From JACRCT01 sp049841135 (GTDB lineage Bacteria; Myxococcota; Myxococcia; Myxococcales; UBA5297), in NCBI GenBank assembly GCA_049841135.1, contig JASGHK010000004.1, positions 372,001 to 436,000 on the forward strand: a stretch of 64,000 nucleotides of DNA. The letters are read 5' to 3'. A program made the translations under genes and the position numbers. Shown here in pieces: positions 36,237-45,418 of the stretch (its first letter is position 1; each line of letters opens with the position of its first letter). The notes beneath the pieces are model-generated. The model was not told where the DNA came from. It searched no databases and saw only the letters and a list, made by a program, of their open reading frames with translations.

Positions 36237-36890
36237 CTACTTGGCGATCTTGCCGGCGCCGCACAAGTAGCGGCGGTTGAAGCCCTCGAAGCCCGCGGCG
36301 GAGTGTTTCACCAGCACGGCCACGGCTTTGTGGTTCGCCGACAGCCGCACCGAGTTGAGCGAGTAGTCCCAGCCACCGCGTCCCTGGTACACCGTCTGCG
36401 CCTTCCCGCCGACGGCCAGGCGCACCGCGACGGCGTCGTCCCGCGTCCCCTTCTCCTCGTCGGCCTTGCCCTCCCGGACCTCCACCTGCACCGCGACGGC
36501 GCGGCCCTCGACCGTGAACTTCGTCGCGCGCGCGGTCCCCGAGCGATACATCTCGGCGCCCTTGTCGCGGCCGAACTTGAGCGCCTCGAGACGCTTGGCC
36601 TCCGCCGCCTTGAGCTTGGCGAGCGCCGACTTCTCCTCCCCGGCGTCCTCGAGCGTGAGCGCCTTCGACTCGGCGTCGACCTTGCGGCCGGTCGCGGTGG
36701 ACACGACGTTCAGCTCGGCGTGGGGGAAGCCGCTGCCGTCGTAGATGCCGAAGGTCCAGTAGGCGAACAGCGAGGCATCGTCGTTGAAACCGACGACCTC
36801 CAGCTCGTCCTTGTCCCCGGCGAAGGCCAGGCAGGGAGCCAAGGACAGCGCAGCAGCAGCGATCATCAGGAGGTTCGAGCGGGCCGACAT
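36237..36890 (-). CDS. Predicted secreted protein, DUF2259-like
   Basis: A 217-residue protein. The signal peptide (about 1-24, AFA/GDKD) is followed by a domain with 'FAYWTFGIYDGSGFPHAEL', which fits the DUF2259 predicted-secreted family as I remember it. A Lys/Ala/Glu-rich helical stretch (ESKALTLEDAGEEKSALAKL) leads to a C-terminal beta domain (AVAVRLAVGGKAQTVYQ) with one Cys near the end. Function unknown. It lies downstream of recN on the opposite side of a 90-base gap and is divergent from the 36950 gene. Confidence 0.6.
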   Translation of the reverse strand: MSARSNLLMIAAAALSLAPCLAFAGDKDELEVVGFNDDASLFAYWTFGIYDGSGFPHAELNVVSTATGRKVDAESKALTLEDAGEEKSALAKLKAAEAKRLEALKFGRDKGAEMYRSGTARATKFTVEGRAVAVQVEVREGKADEEKGTRDDAVAVRLAVGGKAQTVYQGRGGWDYSLNSVRLSANHKAVAVLVKHSAAGFEGFNRRYLCGAGKIAK

Positions 36891-36949
36891 GGCCTGGGAT
36901 CCTACCGCACCCCATGCGAGCCGGGTCTGCGGCTAAGCTCTGAGCCTCG

Positions 36950-37678
36950 ATGGCCGCCCCGGATCCGACGTCCCCCATGGTGTGCCTGCGCTGCGGCTCG
37001 TTCGTCGCAGGCGACGGGCCCGTCCCCGGACTGGCGCTGTGCACGCGCTGCATCGAGCCCGAAGACGCGCCGGCACCCGTGCTGCTCTTGGCGCCTCCGT
37101 CGACGCGGCGGGTGCGCGCAGGCGTCCTGGCAGGGTTGTGCGCTCTCCTCGCCGTGACCGTCCTGCCGTCGCTCGGGGGGGTCCAGCGGACGGCCGCGCA
37201 CGCCCCTCTGCCGATGCTGGCTGTCCTGCTCGGCGTCGCCCTGTTCCTCCTCTCGCTGGTGGCCCTCGTGGTGATGATGTGGCTGCCGGTCTCGCCGGAG
37301 GCGTGGTCCGAGGAGGTGCTCGAACCGCTGGGCCTCTCGCCGGACCGGCTGCCTTCCGGGGCGTTCCTGGCGCTCCATGTGGACGGAAGCCCCACCGGCC
37401 TGGAGCTGCGCACGCCCATCCGCCCCGGCCTCTTGGCGACCTGCGACCGCGGCGTGGCGTTCCTGGGCGCGTCGGGCACCAGGGTGGTCATTCCGGCCAG
37501 CGCGATGGCGAGGGTCGGCAAGCAGACGTACGCAATCCTCTTCCCGCCCCGGCTCGTCCTGCGCATCGAGCTGGCCGACGGGAGGCTGCACCGCTTCGCG
37601 CTTCTGGCCGGCTGGCGCTCGCGAGCCGAGACCCGAGCGCTCGTGGGGCGGCTCTCGGCTGCGGCCGGCCGCGACTAG
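36950..37678 (+). CDS. Zinc-ribbon membrane protein, unknown
   Basis: A 242-residue protein with an N-terminal zinc ribbon (C12-x2-C15 and C31-x2-C34), two transmembrane helices (about 50-75 and 86-108), and a cytosolic beta-rich domain (about 120-240). The layout resembles small Myxococcota membrane proteins with a PH- or GRAM-like tail, but I do not recognise the family. Its stop overlaps the stop of the convergent SDR gene. Confidence 0.55.
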   Translation: MAAPDPTSPMVCLRCGSFVAGDGPVPGLALCTRCIEPEDAPAPVLLLAPPSTRRVRAGVLAGLCALLAVTVLPSLGGVQRTAAHAPLPMLAVLLGVALFLLSLVALVVMMWLPVSPEAWSEEVLEPLGLSPDRLPSGAFLALHVDGSPTGLELRTPIRPGLLATCDRGVAFLGASGTRVVIPASAMARVGKQTYAILFPPRLVLRIELADGRLHRFALLAGWRSRAETRALVGRLSAAAGRD

Positions 37679-38509
37679 AGCAAGCAGCAGGCATCCTTCA
37701 CGGTCTGCTCGAAGGAGCGGCTCGAGGCCGGCACCCCGACCATGGCCGTGAAGTGGGCGGGGTTGCCCACCATCCACGGGAGGGGCTGGTTCCCGGACGC
37801 GTCGTCATCGGCTTCGACCTGCGCCATCAGCCGCAGCTCGTCCGCCGGCCGGAGCAGCCGGACCAGGGCGCGCACCAGGTCGTGGCCGGTGACCGGCCGC
37901 CCGGAGCAGACGTTGACGGTCGGCGAGTCCGCCAGGTTCGCCAGCGCGCGGATCGCCTTGGCCGCATCGCGCGCATCGATGTAGTCGCGCGTCGCGCCCA
38001 GCTCGGGGATGCCCTTCATCCGCCCGGCCTGAACTCTTCCGGCAAGGTCCAGCAGACGCGGAGCGGGATCTCGGGTGTCGACGACCTCGAACAGCCGCGC
38101 GACGGCCACCCCGAAGCCCCGCCGGCGCCCCAACTCCACGACCCCGCGCTCGAGGCCCATGAGCGCCTCCGACCCGGCGTCGCTGGGCGCCGCGTCCTGC
38201 TCGCGTAGCGCCAGGCCGGGCTTGAGGATGCCGTAGACCGCCTCGCCGCTCAGCAGCACCACCCGCGGCTTGACCGACCGGCCCTCGGCCCACACCGAGA
38301 ACTCTTGCGCGGCCTTCACCGCGTCCTCGGCGCGGCGGGCTTTGGGGCAGCAGGCGTCGAGCACGAGCGTCGTGTCACCGCCCGGCGCCAGGGCGTCGAG
38401 CTTCCAGGCGCAGGGCGCGGCGGTCGAAGGGATCGCAAGAGAGCGCGCGGGCCGCCTCGTCCTGTTCGAGCCAGAACGAGAGCCTGCTGCTCCTGGCGAA
38501 CAGGATCAT
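37675..38509 (-). CDS. Degenerate SDR (NAD-dependent epimerase-like) with one apparent frameshift
   Basis: About 277 residues after correction. The ATG at 38509 overlaps the stop of the preceding small gene (ATGA). The sequence follows the extended-SDR epimerase pattern: SGEAVYGILKPG, ALMGLERGVVELGRR, VARLFEVVDTRD, TRDYIDARDAAKAIRAL and VNVCSGRPVTGHDL. However, there is no N-terminal GxxGxxG, and the catalytic Y-x3-K appears as M-x3-R, so it is probably a non-catalytic SDR-fold protein. The frame breaks at 38398-38404, where GAGCTCGAC reads GAAGCTCGAC. It lies in the nadK operon. Confidence 0.65.
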
Positions 38510-38793
38510 GCCGGGTCCTTGCGAACGACCACGTTCTGGCACTGCAGGTGGACCTGCGCCGGGTGGTTCGAGAACTCCACGCGCACCACCAGGGCCTCCT
38601 CCAGCGGCTGGGCGACCAGGCCGACCACGCGCAGCGGGCCCGTAGCCTGGAACAGCTCGGGCACCGACAGGTAGCCCACGTCCTCGCAGAGCACCTCCAC
38701 CAGGAACTCGCCGGTCGCGGCGAAGAGCGCGACGTCGCGCCTGGACAGGTCCACCTGGAGGCCACGCAGCGTCGCGCCCTGCAGCCAGCTCAC
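38506..38793 (-). CDS. Small protein of unknown function in the nadK operon
   Basis: A 95-residue protein from the GTG at 38793: MSWLQGATLRGLQVDLSRRD and onward, ending KDPA. It is a single small beta-rich domain. The sequence in this frame continues upstream (SLSLEDEKRLES) toward an ATG at 38836, 2 bases after the nadK stop, that is one base out of frame (ATGCGCGAGC; ATGGCGAGC would read in frame). The true protein may therefore be about 109 residues with an apparent +1 error at about 38833. Its stop overlaps the ATG of the SDR gene. I recognise no family. Confidence 0.5.
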   Translation of the reverse strand: MSWLQGATLRGLQVDLSRRDVALFAATGEFLVEVLCEDVGYLSVPELFQATGPLRVVGLVAQPLEEALVVRVEFSNHPAQVHLQCQNVVVRKDPA

Positions 38794-38838
38794 CGACTCG
38801 AGCCGCTTCTCGTCTTCGAGGGAGAGGCTCGCGCATGC

Positions 38839-39699
38839 CTACCTCGCGCCCCAGCGCAGCTTGGTCCGCAGGATGCTGAAGTAGTCGAGCCCGGGGTTCT
38901 TGATCGGCCTCAGCCGGTTCTTCGACTGCTTGATCTGGACCCGGTCCCCCGGGAGCATCGGCAGGCCGGTCTGGCCGTCGAGGGTCAGGTACATCTCGGT
39001 GGTCTCGGACATCAGCCGCAGGTTGATCTCGCGATCGTCGGGCACCACGATGGGCCGCTGAGTCAGCGTGTGGGGGCAGATGGGCGTGACGATCACCGCG
39101 TTCATCGTCGGGTAGAGGATGGGCCCGTTGGCCGACAGCGAGTAGCCGGTCGAGCCGGTGGGCGTGGAGACGATGATGCCGTCCGCCTTGTAGGTGGTGA
39201 TCGGCACGCCGTCGATGGTCGCCTCGAGGTCGGCGATGCGCGCCAGCGCCCCCTTGGCGATGACCACGTCGTTGAGCACCTCGGCGTCGTGCACCTTCTC
39301 CGCCCCCGCGCCGCGGTGCAGGTGCACCCGCAGCTTCATGCGCGGCTCGACCTGGTAGTCGCCGGCGAGCACGCGGTCGAGCATCGGGTAGACGTCGGTG
39401 CGCGGGACCTCGGTCAGGAAGCCCAAGGAGCCCATGTTGACGCCCAGGACCGGCACGGCGCTGCCGTCGAGAACGTAGGCCGCGTGCAGGAGCGTGCCGT
39501 CGCCGCCCAGGACGATGCACAGGTCGGTGGCCGCGAGGTCCTCGGGAGCGCCGAACGGCAAGTCGAGAATCTTGCCGACGTGCTCCTCGAAGAGCGAGGC
39601 GACGCCCTTGCCCGAAAGGTACTGGCAGAGCTCGCCGGCGAGGGCCATGGCCTCGGGCCGAGTCGAGTTCGCGACGAAGCTGACCTTCTGGATGGTCAT
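38839..39699 (-). CDS. nadK: NAD kinase
   Basis: A 286-residue protein, normal for the family. Motifs: LCIVLGGDGTLLHAA (GGDG, catalytic Asp), NMGSLGFLTEV (NxGxLGF), LNDVVIAKG (NDxxI/V), and the SADGIIVSTPTGSTGYSLSA-type region (TPTGSTAY) that binds substrate. It converts NAD+ to NADP+ with ATP or polyphosphate. I chose the ATG at 39699 as giving the family-typical start MTIQKVSFVAN. Downstream on the same strand, with 2-base spacing or overlap, come the small unknown protein and the degenerate SDR, so these form one operon. Confidence 0.93.
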   Translation of the reverse strand: MTIQKVSFVANSTRPEAMALAGELCQYLSGKGVASLFEEHVGKILDLPFGAPEDLAATDLCIVLGGDGTLLHAAYVLDGSAVPVLGVNMGSLGFLTEVPRTDVYPMLDRVLAGDYQVEPRMKLRVHLHRGAGAEKVHDAEVLNDVVIAKGALARIADLEATIDGVPITTYKADGIIVSTPTGSTGYSLSANGPILYPTMNAVIVTPICPHTLTQRPIVVPDDREINLRLMSETTEMYLTLDGQTGLPMLPGDRVQIKQSKNRLRPIKNPGLDYFSILRTKLRWGAR

Positions 39700-39840
39700 G
39701 GTGGCGCACCACGATAGCAAACCCGGGCCCGCGCCTGCCCGCCCCAGCGCCTTGCCCCTGCCGAAGTGATGGGCACCTTTGGGCGGCGACGTGCATCGCC
39801 ACCTGGCCGCCGGCTGGTGGCCGCCCGTCGGGAGGCATCC

Positions 39841-40284
39841 ATGAAGGTCGCCGACATCCTGCAGAAGAAGGGCAAGCGGGTCTTCACCATCGCCCCGGAG
39901 CGGTCCGTGCTCGATGCCGCCCGCCTGCTCGCCGAGCACGGGGTCGGCGCGGTCATCGTCGCCGAAGAGGGCGGCCCGATGATGGGCATCTTCACCGAGC
40001 GCGACCTGGTCCGTGAGTGCGCCGGCTCCGGCGACATCAAACGCACCCGTGTCGCCGAGGCCATGACGCGCGAGGTCGTCACCTGCCATCCGGACGACGA
40101 CCTGCGCGCCATCGAGCTGCTGATGCGCGAGCACGGCTTCCGCCACCTTCCGGTGCAGGAGAACGGCCAGGGCCTGTCGGGCATCGTCTCCATCCGCGAC
40201 GTCCTCGCGGGGCTCTACGAGTCGGCGAAGGAAGACGCCAACGACCTGCGCGACCACCTGGCCGGGCACTACGTCGTCTGCTGA
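39841..40284 (+). CDS. Tandem CBS-domain protein
   Basis: A 147-residue protein of two CBS domains (about 1-60 and 75-130: VADILQKKGKRVFTIAPERS, and AMTREVVTCHPDDDLRAIEL). These usually form one Bateman module that binds adenosine nucleotides such as AMP, ATP or NAD. The ATG has a GGGAGG ribosome site. It lies next to the divergent nadK gene. Its 3' end overlaps the convergent Nei-like gene by 16 bases. Its target protein is unknown. Confidence 0.85.
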   Translation: MKVADILQKKGKRVFTIAPERSVLDAARLLAEHGVGAVIVAEEGGPMMGIFTERDLVRECAGSGDIKRTRVAEAMTREVVTCHPDDDLRAIELLMREHGFRHLPVQENGQGLSGIVSIRDVLAGLYESAKEDANDLRDHLAGHYVVC

Positions 40285-41078
40285 AGCCTCTGGCAGCGCG
40301 GGCACCACCAGGTCGAGCGCGCTTGTGGGCCGTGCCGCGCCCAGGCGATGGCCGTGCCGCAGCGGGGGCACGGCTGGCCCGTCCGCCCGTAGACGTAGAC
40401 CCGCCGTGACGGGTCGTGGGAGCCGGTGGTCCACCGGCCGGCTCCCCGCATCGGCTCCGCGACGTTTCGCGCGAGCAGCTCGCGGGCCTTGTCGACCAGC
40501 TTGCGCAGCTCGGCATCGGTGAGCGCCGCCACCTTCGTCTCCGGGTGGAGCCGGCAGATGAACAACAGCTCGGACTTGTACTCGTTGCCCACGCCCGCGA
40601 GCGCGGTCTGGTCGAGCAGCGCCTGGCCGACCTCGAGCTCCGGCCGCGAGCGCAAGCGCCGCAGCGCTTCCTCGAGGTCGAAATCGGCCGCCAGGAGATC
40701 CGGCCCCAGCCTCCCCACCACGCTTTGGGGCACGTCCTGCTCACGCAGGAGCTCGGCCTCCGGCACATCCAGCCCCACCGCCACGAAGGAGGCGGTGGCC
40801 AGGACGATGCGCGCCCGGCTCTTCGCCGCGCGCCAGCGCTCTCCCGGACGGTACAGGTGCCAGGCTCCGTTCATGCGCAGGTGCGTGCGCAGCACCAGGC
40901 CTCCCGAGAGCCGCATCAACAGGTGCTTGCCGACGGCGCCGACCCCTTCGACGGTCCGGCCCACGAGCTCCGCGTTCGCGAGGGCCGGGTAGACGCTCTC
41001 GAAGCGCTCGACCGTTCCGCCGCGCAGCGCCCGGTCGAGCGCGCGCGCCGCCCGGAAGATGGTGTCGCCCTCGGGCAT
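40269..41078 (-). CDS. Fpg/Nei-family DNA glycosylase (endonuclease VIII-like)
   Basis: A 269-residue protein starting MPEGDTI, where Pro2 and Glu3 are the catalytic residues of the family; the MPEGDT form favours Nei over Fpg. A helix-two-turns-helix follows (QALLDQTALAGVGNEYKSE). A C-terminal zinc finger is present, CPRCGTAIAW (first pair) and WWCPRCQ (second pair). It excises oxidised bases, probably pyrimidines, and cleaves the abasic site by beta/delta elimination. It overlaps the 3' end of the convergent CBS gene. Confidence 0.88.
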   Translation of the reverse strand: MPEGDTIFRAARALDRALRGGTVERFESVYPALANAELVGRTVEGVGAVGKHLLMRLSGGLVLRTHLRMNGAWHLYRPGERWRAAKSRARIVLATASFVAVGLDVPEAELLREQDVPQSVVGRLGPDLLAADFDLEEALRRLRSRPELEVGQALLDQTALAGVGNEYKSELLFICRLHPETKVAALTDAELRKLVDKARELLARNVAEPMRGAGRWTTGSHDPSRRVYVYGRTGQPCPRCGTAIAWARHGPQARSTWWCPRCQRLQQTT

Positions 41079-41097
41079 CTGCCCTCAAATAGTGCAT

Positions 41098-41128
41098 CGC
41101 CCCGGGACCTTGGCGCGGGCCCGGGGCG
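41098..41128 (-). terminator. Hairpin between the Ser/Thr kinase and nei-like genes
   Basis: A 9-bp stem CGCCCCGGG (41098-41106) pairs with CCCGGGGCG (41120-41128), loop 13 bases, in the gap between the two leftward genes. There is no strong T-run; it may attenuate transcription from the kinase gene into the glycosylase gene. Confidence 0.45.
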
Positions 41129-41157
41129 AAGCGGTGCAAGCGTGACGTTCTACCCGC

Positions 41158-44100
41158 CTACTTGAAGTCGTCGACCTTGATCACCTTGGCCGTCTCGTTG
41201 GCGATGATGGTCACCTGGCGGGTCGCCGTGCGGCCGTCCGAGGCGGTGTACGTGATCGTGTGCGAGCCCGCCTGGACCTCGATGGGCTGGGCAGGCGGGG
41301 TCGGCGTCCAGCGCCCAGTGTCCTTGCCGTCGATGCTGATCTTCGCGATGGGGGTAGAGCTCGTCAAAAGCTTGCCCATCGGCTTGTTCGACTTGGCCTG
41401 GACCGGCTCGGCTTTGGGCTGGTCGGGCTTCTTGGTCTCCTTCTTGTCCTCGGGCTTCTTGTTGTCCTTGGGGTTCGCTTGGGCGGTGGTCTCGGACGGC
41501 TTGGGCTCCTCGGCCTTCTCCAGCGAGAAGAAGACCGCGACGATCTTCGCCTGCCCGTCCCACTCGACGGGCTTGGTGTCCCGCTTGTAGCCCTTGAGCG
41601 TGACGGTGATCGACTTCACCTTGGCGGGGTCGATGCCCTTGATGGTGGTGGGCGTCTTGCCGTTCTTCTTTCCGTTGATCTCGATGTCCGCGCCGGTCGG
41701 CGTGCTCTCGACCTTCAGGTCCGGCAGGGCGGGCTTGGGCTGCTCGGGAGGCGGCTTCTTGGAATCCTCGGGCGGCGGCTTCTTGGTGTCGGGCGCCGTG
41801 GCGACCTTGCCGTCCTCCGGCTTCTTGGAATCGTCCGGCTTCTTGGCGTCTTCGGGCTTCTTGCCGTCGTCCGGCTTCTTGCCATCCTCGGGCTTCTTGC
41901 CGTCCTCGGGCTTCTTGCCGTCCGCGACGACCTTGCCGTCATCCGGCTTCTTGCCATCGTCGGGTGGCGTGTCACCGGTCTCGTCCGGCGCCTTGTCCGG
42001 CTTGGCCGCTTCGTCGGGCTCGAGCTCGACGGGGAGCGAGGTCTTCTGGTTGGCCTGCACCTCGATGGACTTCTTGAACGGCTTGAAGCCAGCCGCGGCG
42101 ATGGTGACGACGTGCGGGCCGGCGGGCAGGGTCACGGCCGCCCCGGCCTTGGCCGGCATCTTCTTGTCGATGAGGATCTCGGCTTCCTTCGCCGCGACCT
42201 TCACGACCAGCTGGCCGGTGGCGGGCGGCTTGAACAGCACCGCGGCCGCCACGATGAGGACGAGCAGCAGGGCGCCGACGCTCACGAAGATCAGCGCGAG
42301 CTTGCTCGTGCCCTTCTTGACCGGAGGCTTGGGTGCCGGCTTGCCGACGACGGGCGGCCTGGCCACGGGCTTCTGGCCCGTCAGCCTGGGCGGAGGCGGC
42401 TGCGACGGCCGCGCCACCGGGCGCTGGGTGGTCGGGCGCCGCGGCGCCACGGGCGCAGGGGCGGGGCGCATCACCGTCGCGTTGGGGTCCTCGACCGGCT
42501 CCTCGTCGGGCTGCTCCTCTTCCTCGTCACCGTCGCCGAAGTTCGCCTCTTGGGGCGGCGCAGTCGCGGGGCCGTCGGCATCCTCCTCGAGCTCGGGTTC
42601 AGGCTCCGGCTCGGGCTCCACCTTGCGGATGGGTCGCGAAGGCTTGGCGTGTCCGTTCGGCCGCTTGGGCGCGGGGACGCCGATGACGGTCTTGACGACT
42701 TCGCCCTCTCCCTCGTTCTCCTCGCCTTCCTCGTCCGGCGGCGGCTCCTCGGGCGGAGGCTCGATGACCGGGGCGGGTCGGGGCAGGCGCGTGCTGACGC
42801 GCTTCTTGGCCGACGGGGCGGCGGCGGGGGTCGCCGTGGACTCGACGTCGTCACCGAGCGCCGGAGAGGAAGCGCGGGTCGGCTTGCGCTGCGGAGCCTT
42901 CTTGGCGACCGGCTCGGGCTGGAAGATCTCCGTGCGGTCGGCCGGCGGCTCGTCGTCCAGCTCACCCGGCTCGGGCGGCGGGATGACCGGGTTGTAGGGG
43001 TCGACGCCCATCAGCGTCGCGTTGGAGTCGAGCTCCTCCTGCTCCTCCTCCTCCTCCAGCGCCGGCTTGGGTACGGGGATGGGAGCCTTGGTCGGCCGCC
43101 GCTTGGGCGGAGGCTCTGGCTCGGGCAGCGGTTCGGGCTCGGGCTGCGGCTCGGGGATGGCGCTGGGACCGCTGTTGCTCGAAGCCGTGATCCCGCTCAC
43201 TTCGACCATGTCCGGCCGCTGCACCGAGGCGTACTTCTCCAGGCGCTCCTGCTCGGCGTTCTGGTCGTCGGAGAAGGCCTCCTTCATGAAGCCGCCCAGG
43301 TGCTTGGGCGAGTAGATGGTGTCGCCGGAGAGCAGGTACCGCATCAGGTCTTCCTGCATGTCCGAGCACCACTGATAGCGGTCGTCCACCTCGCGCGCGA
43401 GCGCCTTGAGGACCACCTTCTCCAGCCCCGCGGGGATCTCCGAGTTGAACTGCCGCGGCGGCAGGACGTCGGCGTTGCGCACCTTCTCCAAGGTGGAGAA
43501 GTCGCTCTCGCCCACGAAGAGCCGCTCGCCGGTGAGCATCTCGTAGAGGATGACGCCCACCGCGAAGACGTCCGAGCGGTGGTCGATGGGCAACCCGCGC
43601 ACCTGCTCCGGGCTCATGTAGCCGAACTTGCCCTTGAGGATGCCGGCCTGCGTCTTCTGGGCGCGGTTGGCGGCCTTGGCGATGCCGAAGTCGATGAGCT
43701 TCACCTCTCCGTCGTAGGAGAGGAGGATGTTCTGCGGGCTGACGTCGCGGTGGACGATGTGCAGGTCCTGGCCGCGGGCGTCCTTCTTGCGGTGCGCGTA
43801 CTCGAGGCCCTCGCAGATCTTGCTGGCGACGAACGCCGCCTGCGCCGTGGGCATGACGCTGCGCTGCTTGCGGTAGTACTCGAGCAGGTGTCTCAGGTCC
43901 TTGCCCGAGACGTACTCCATGGCGATGTAGTAGCTGTCGTCGTGCTTGCCGAGCTCGTAGATCTGCACGACGTTCGCGTGGTTGAGCTGCACGCTGATGC
44001 GTGCCTCGTCCAGGAACATCGTGATGAACTCGGTGTCCTCCACCATCGTGGGGAGGATGCGCTTGATGGCCAGCAGGCGCTCGAAGCCCTCGACTCCGAA

Positions 44101-44187
44101 GGCCTTGCCGAGAAACACCTCCGCCATCCCGCCCACGTTGATGCGTTCGAGCAGGAGATACTTTCCGAACGGAATCGGCTTTTTCAT
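41158..44187 (-). CDS. Membrane Ser/Thr protein kinase with three PEGA domains
   Basis: A 1009-residue protein. The N-terminal kinase domain (about 8-275) has NVGGMAEVF (P-loop), the LAIKRILP Lys, HRDVSPQNILL (catalytic loop), DFGIAKA and GYMSPEQVRG. A 300-residue Pro/Glu-rich cytosolic linker follows, then a transmembrane helix (LALIFVSVGALLLVLIVAAA, about 640). The extracytoplasmic part has three PEGA domains (GQLVVKVAAKEAEILIDKK, LKVESTPTGADIEINGKK and LTSSTPIAKISIDGKD). The first two are separated by a KKPEDGKKPDDGK repeat (DNA about 41800-41985). PEGA domains probably bind surface polymers, so this may be a signal-receiving kinase. It could be counteracted by the PP2C at 33558-34312. Confidence 0.88.
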   Translation of the reverse strand: MKKPIPFGKYLLLERINVGGMAEVFLGKAFGVEGFERLLAIKRILPTMVEDTEFITMFLDEARISVQLNHANVVQIYELGKHDDSYYIAMEYVSGKDLRHLLEYYRKQRSVMPTAQAAFVASKICEGLEYAHRKKDARGQDLHIVHRDVSPQNILLSYDGEVKLIDFGIAKAANRAQKTQAGILKGKFGYMSPEQVRGLPIDHRSDVFAVGVILYEMLTGERLFVGESDFSTLEKVRNADVLPPRQFNSEIPAGLEKVVLKALAREVDDRYQWCSDMQEDLMRYLLSGDTIYSPKHLGGFMKEAFSDDQNAEQERLEKYASVQRPDMVEVSGITASSNSGPSAIPEPQPEPEPLPEPEPPPKRRPTKAPIPVPKPALEEEEEQEELDSNATLMGVDPYNPVIPPPEPGELDDEPPADRTEIFQPEPVAKKAPQRKPTRASSPALGDDVESTATPAAAPSAKKRVSTRLPRPAPVIEPPPEEPPPDEEGEENEGEGEVVKTVIGVPAPKRPNGHAKPSRPIRKVEPEPEPEPELEEDADGPATAPPQEANFGDGDEEEEQPDEEPVEDPNATVMRPAPAPVAPRRPTTQRPVARPSQPPPPRLTGQKPVARPPVVGKPAPKPPVKKGTSKLALIFVSVGALLLVLIVAAAVLFKPPATGQLVVKVAAKEAEILIDKKMPAKAGAAVTLPAGPHVVTIAAAGFKPFKKSIEVQANQKTSLPVELEPDEAAKPDKAPDETGDTPPDDGKKPDDGKVVADGKKPEDGKKPEDGKKPDDGKKPEDAKKPDDSKKPEDGKVATAPDTKKPPPEDSKKPPPEQPKPALPDLKVESTPTGADIEINGKKNGKTPTTIKGIDPAKVKSITVTLKGYKRDTKPVEWDGQAKIVAVFFSLEKAEEPKPSETTAQANPKDNKKPEDKKETKKPDQPKAEPVQAKSNKPMGKLLTSSTPIAKISIDGKDTGRWTPTPPAQPIEVQAGSHTITYTASDGRTATRQVTIIANETAKVIKVDDFK

Positions 44188-44367
44188 TCGCCCTCGAGTT
44201 GCCGGTCCCGCCGCGCCGGCCGGGGCCGGGCACGAGCAGAATCGCCTCCGTAAGCGCTCGATTTTACGCTGGATAATCTCAGCGGGTCAAACACGCGGTG
44301 ATTCTCGTCGAAGACGCACGAAGCACCAGCAATTTCGCGGGCTTCACTCGCCTTCGCGCCCGAAGGG

Positions 44368-44988
44368 CTATTGCGCGCGCTTCACCTTCTCGAAGAGCTT
44401 GATGTACCGGGTCGAGGCGAAGTCGACGATCTTGTCTTCCTGGATCTTTGCGGCGTTGTTGCGCCCGATGAGGGCGTCGAAGAGCTTCTTCTTGTCGTCG
44501 ATGGAGTCGAGCACGTCGACCTTCACCGTCGAGGCCAGGGGGTTCTCCTTGATGACCTTGGTGGCGACGAGGCAGACCTCCTTGTCGATGGTCTCCGCGG
44601 AAGCCGCCACCCAGGTCACGTAGGCCACGACGTGGGCGGCCGAGGCGTCCACCTTGACCTCCTTGATCCGGCTGGCGAGCTCGGTGCCCTGGAGGGCGTT
44701 CCGGGTCAGCTCCTCGGCCTGCTTGGCCACCGCCTCGCCGTCCTTTTCGCCCTTCTCGACCGCTTCCTTGAGCTTCTTCTCGGTGGTCTTGAAGTTCTTG
44801 GCGATGGCCGGCAGGCGCTGCTTCTCCGGCATCTTCTGGACGCGCGGGTCGGTGAGCGCGCCCTGGTAGTCGCGCCACAGGCCGAACTCCTCGGCGGTCA
44901 TGGCCAGGTCGGCAGCGCGGGCCGGAGCCGGGACGGCAAGCGGCAGGGCGAGGGTGGCAGCGACGGCGAGCAGCGGTCGAAGTTCCAT
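44368..44988 (-). CDS. Secreted protein, unknown
   Basis: A 206-residue protein. I chose the ATG at 44988 because it begins a clear signal peptide (LLAVAATLALPLAVPAPARA, about 1-25, cleavage ARA/ADLA). The mature part is soluble, Lys/Ala-rich and mostly helical (about 25-110), with a C-terminal half of mixed structure (VVAYVTWVAASAETIDKEVC). I recognise no family. It lies between the kinase gene and a divergent small zinc-ribbon gene. Confidence 0.5.
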   Translation of the reverse strand: MELRPLLAVAATLALPLAVPAPARAADLAMTAEEFGLWRDYQGALTDPRVQKMPEKQRLPAIAKNFKTTEKKLKEAVEKGEKDGEAVAKQAEELTRNALQGTELASRIKEVKVDASAAHVVAYVTWVAASAETIDKEVCLVATKVIKENPLASTVKVDVLDSIDDKKKLFDALIGRNNAAKIQEDKIVDFASTRYIKLFEKVKRAQ

Positions 44989-45116
44989 GGGCGGTGGCTC
45001 CAAAGGGGTGTCGTGTCGTGCGGAGGGCAGAGTGTAGCCAAGCGTTCGCGAGGCCGACAAGCACCCGCTGGCCGGTTTCTTGAGTCGGGTCCTGTCACTT
45101 GCTAAAGGGATAGACC

Positions 45117-45407
45117 ATGCGCGTCACCTGCTATTCATGCGGCGCTGAAAACGAGTTTCCCGGCCCCGTCGGACGGCGCGACAAGTGCGTCGGCTGCGGG
45201 GTCGACCTGCGTTGCTGCCTGCAGTGCAAGGTCTACGACCCCGACCGCACCCCGGAGTGCCAGGAGCAGTCGGCCGAGCTCCAGCGCGACCGGGCCCAGG
45301 GGAACTTCTGCGAGTTCTACATGCCGGGCCCCGGCCGCAAGAAGCTCGACCGGGACGCCGAGAGCGCGAAGGCCGCGTTCGAGGCGCTCTTCTCCAATAA
45401 GAAGTAG
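45117..45407 (+). CDS. Small Cys-rich zinc-ribbon protein
   Basis: A 96-residue protein beginning MRVTCYSCGAENEFPGPVGR. It has zinc-ribbon pairs CYSCG and CVGCG, then CCLQCKVYD and later Cys (ECQEQ, FCEFY). A Lys-rich helical tail follows. It is probably a zinc-binding cytosolic protein; I recognise no assigned function. It overlaps nothing and lies between divergent and convergent neighbours. Confidence 0.55.
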   Translation: MRVTCYSCGAENEFPGPVGRRDKCVGCGVDLRCCLQCKVYDPDRTPECQEQSAELQRDRAQGNFCEFYMPGPGRKKLDRDAESAKAAFEALFSNKK

Positions 45408-45418
45408 GGAGCGCCGCC

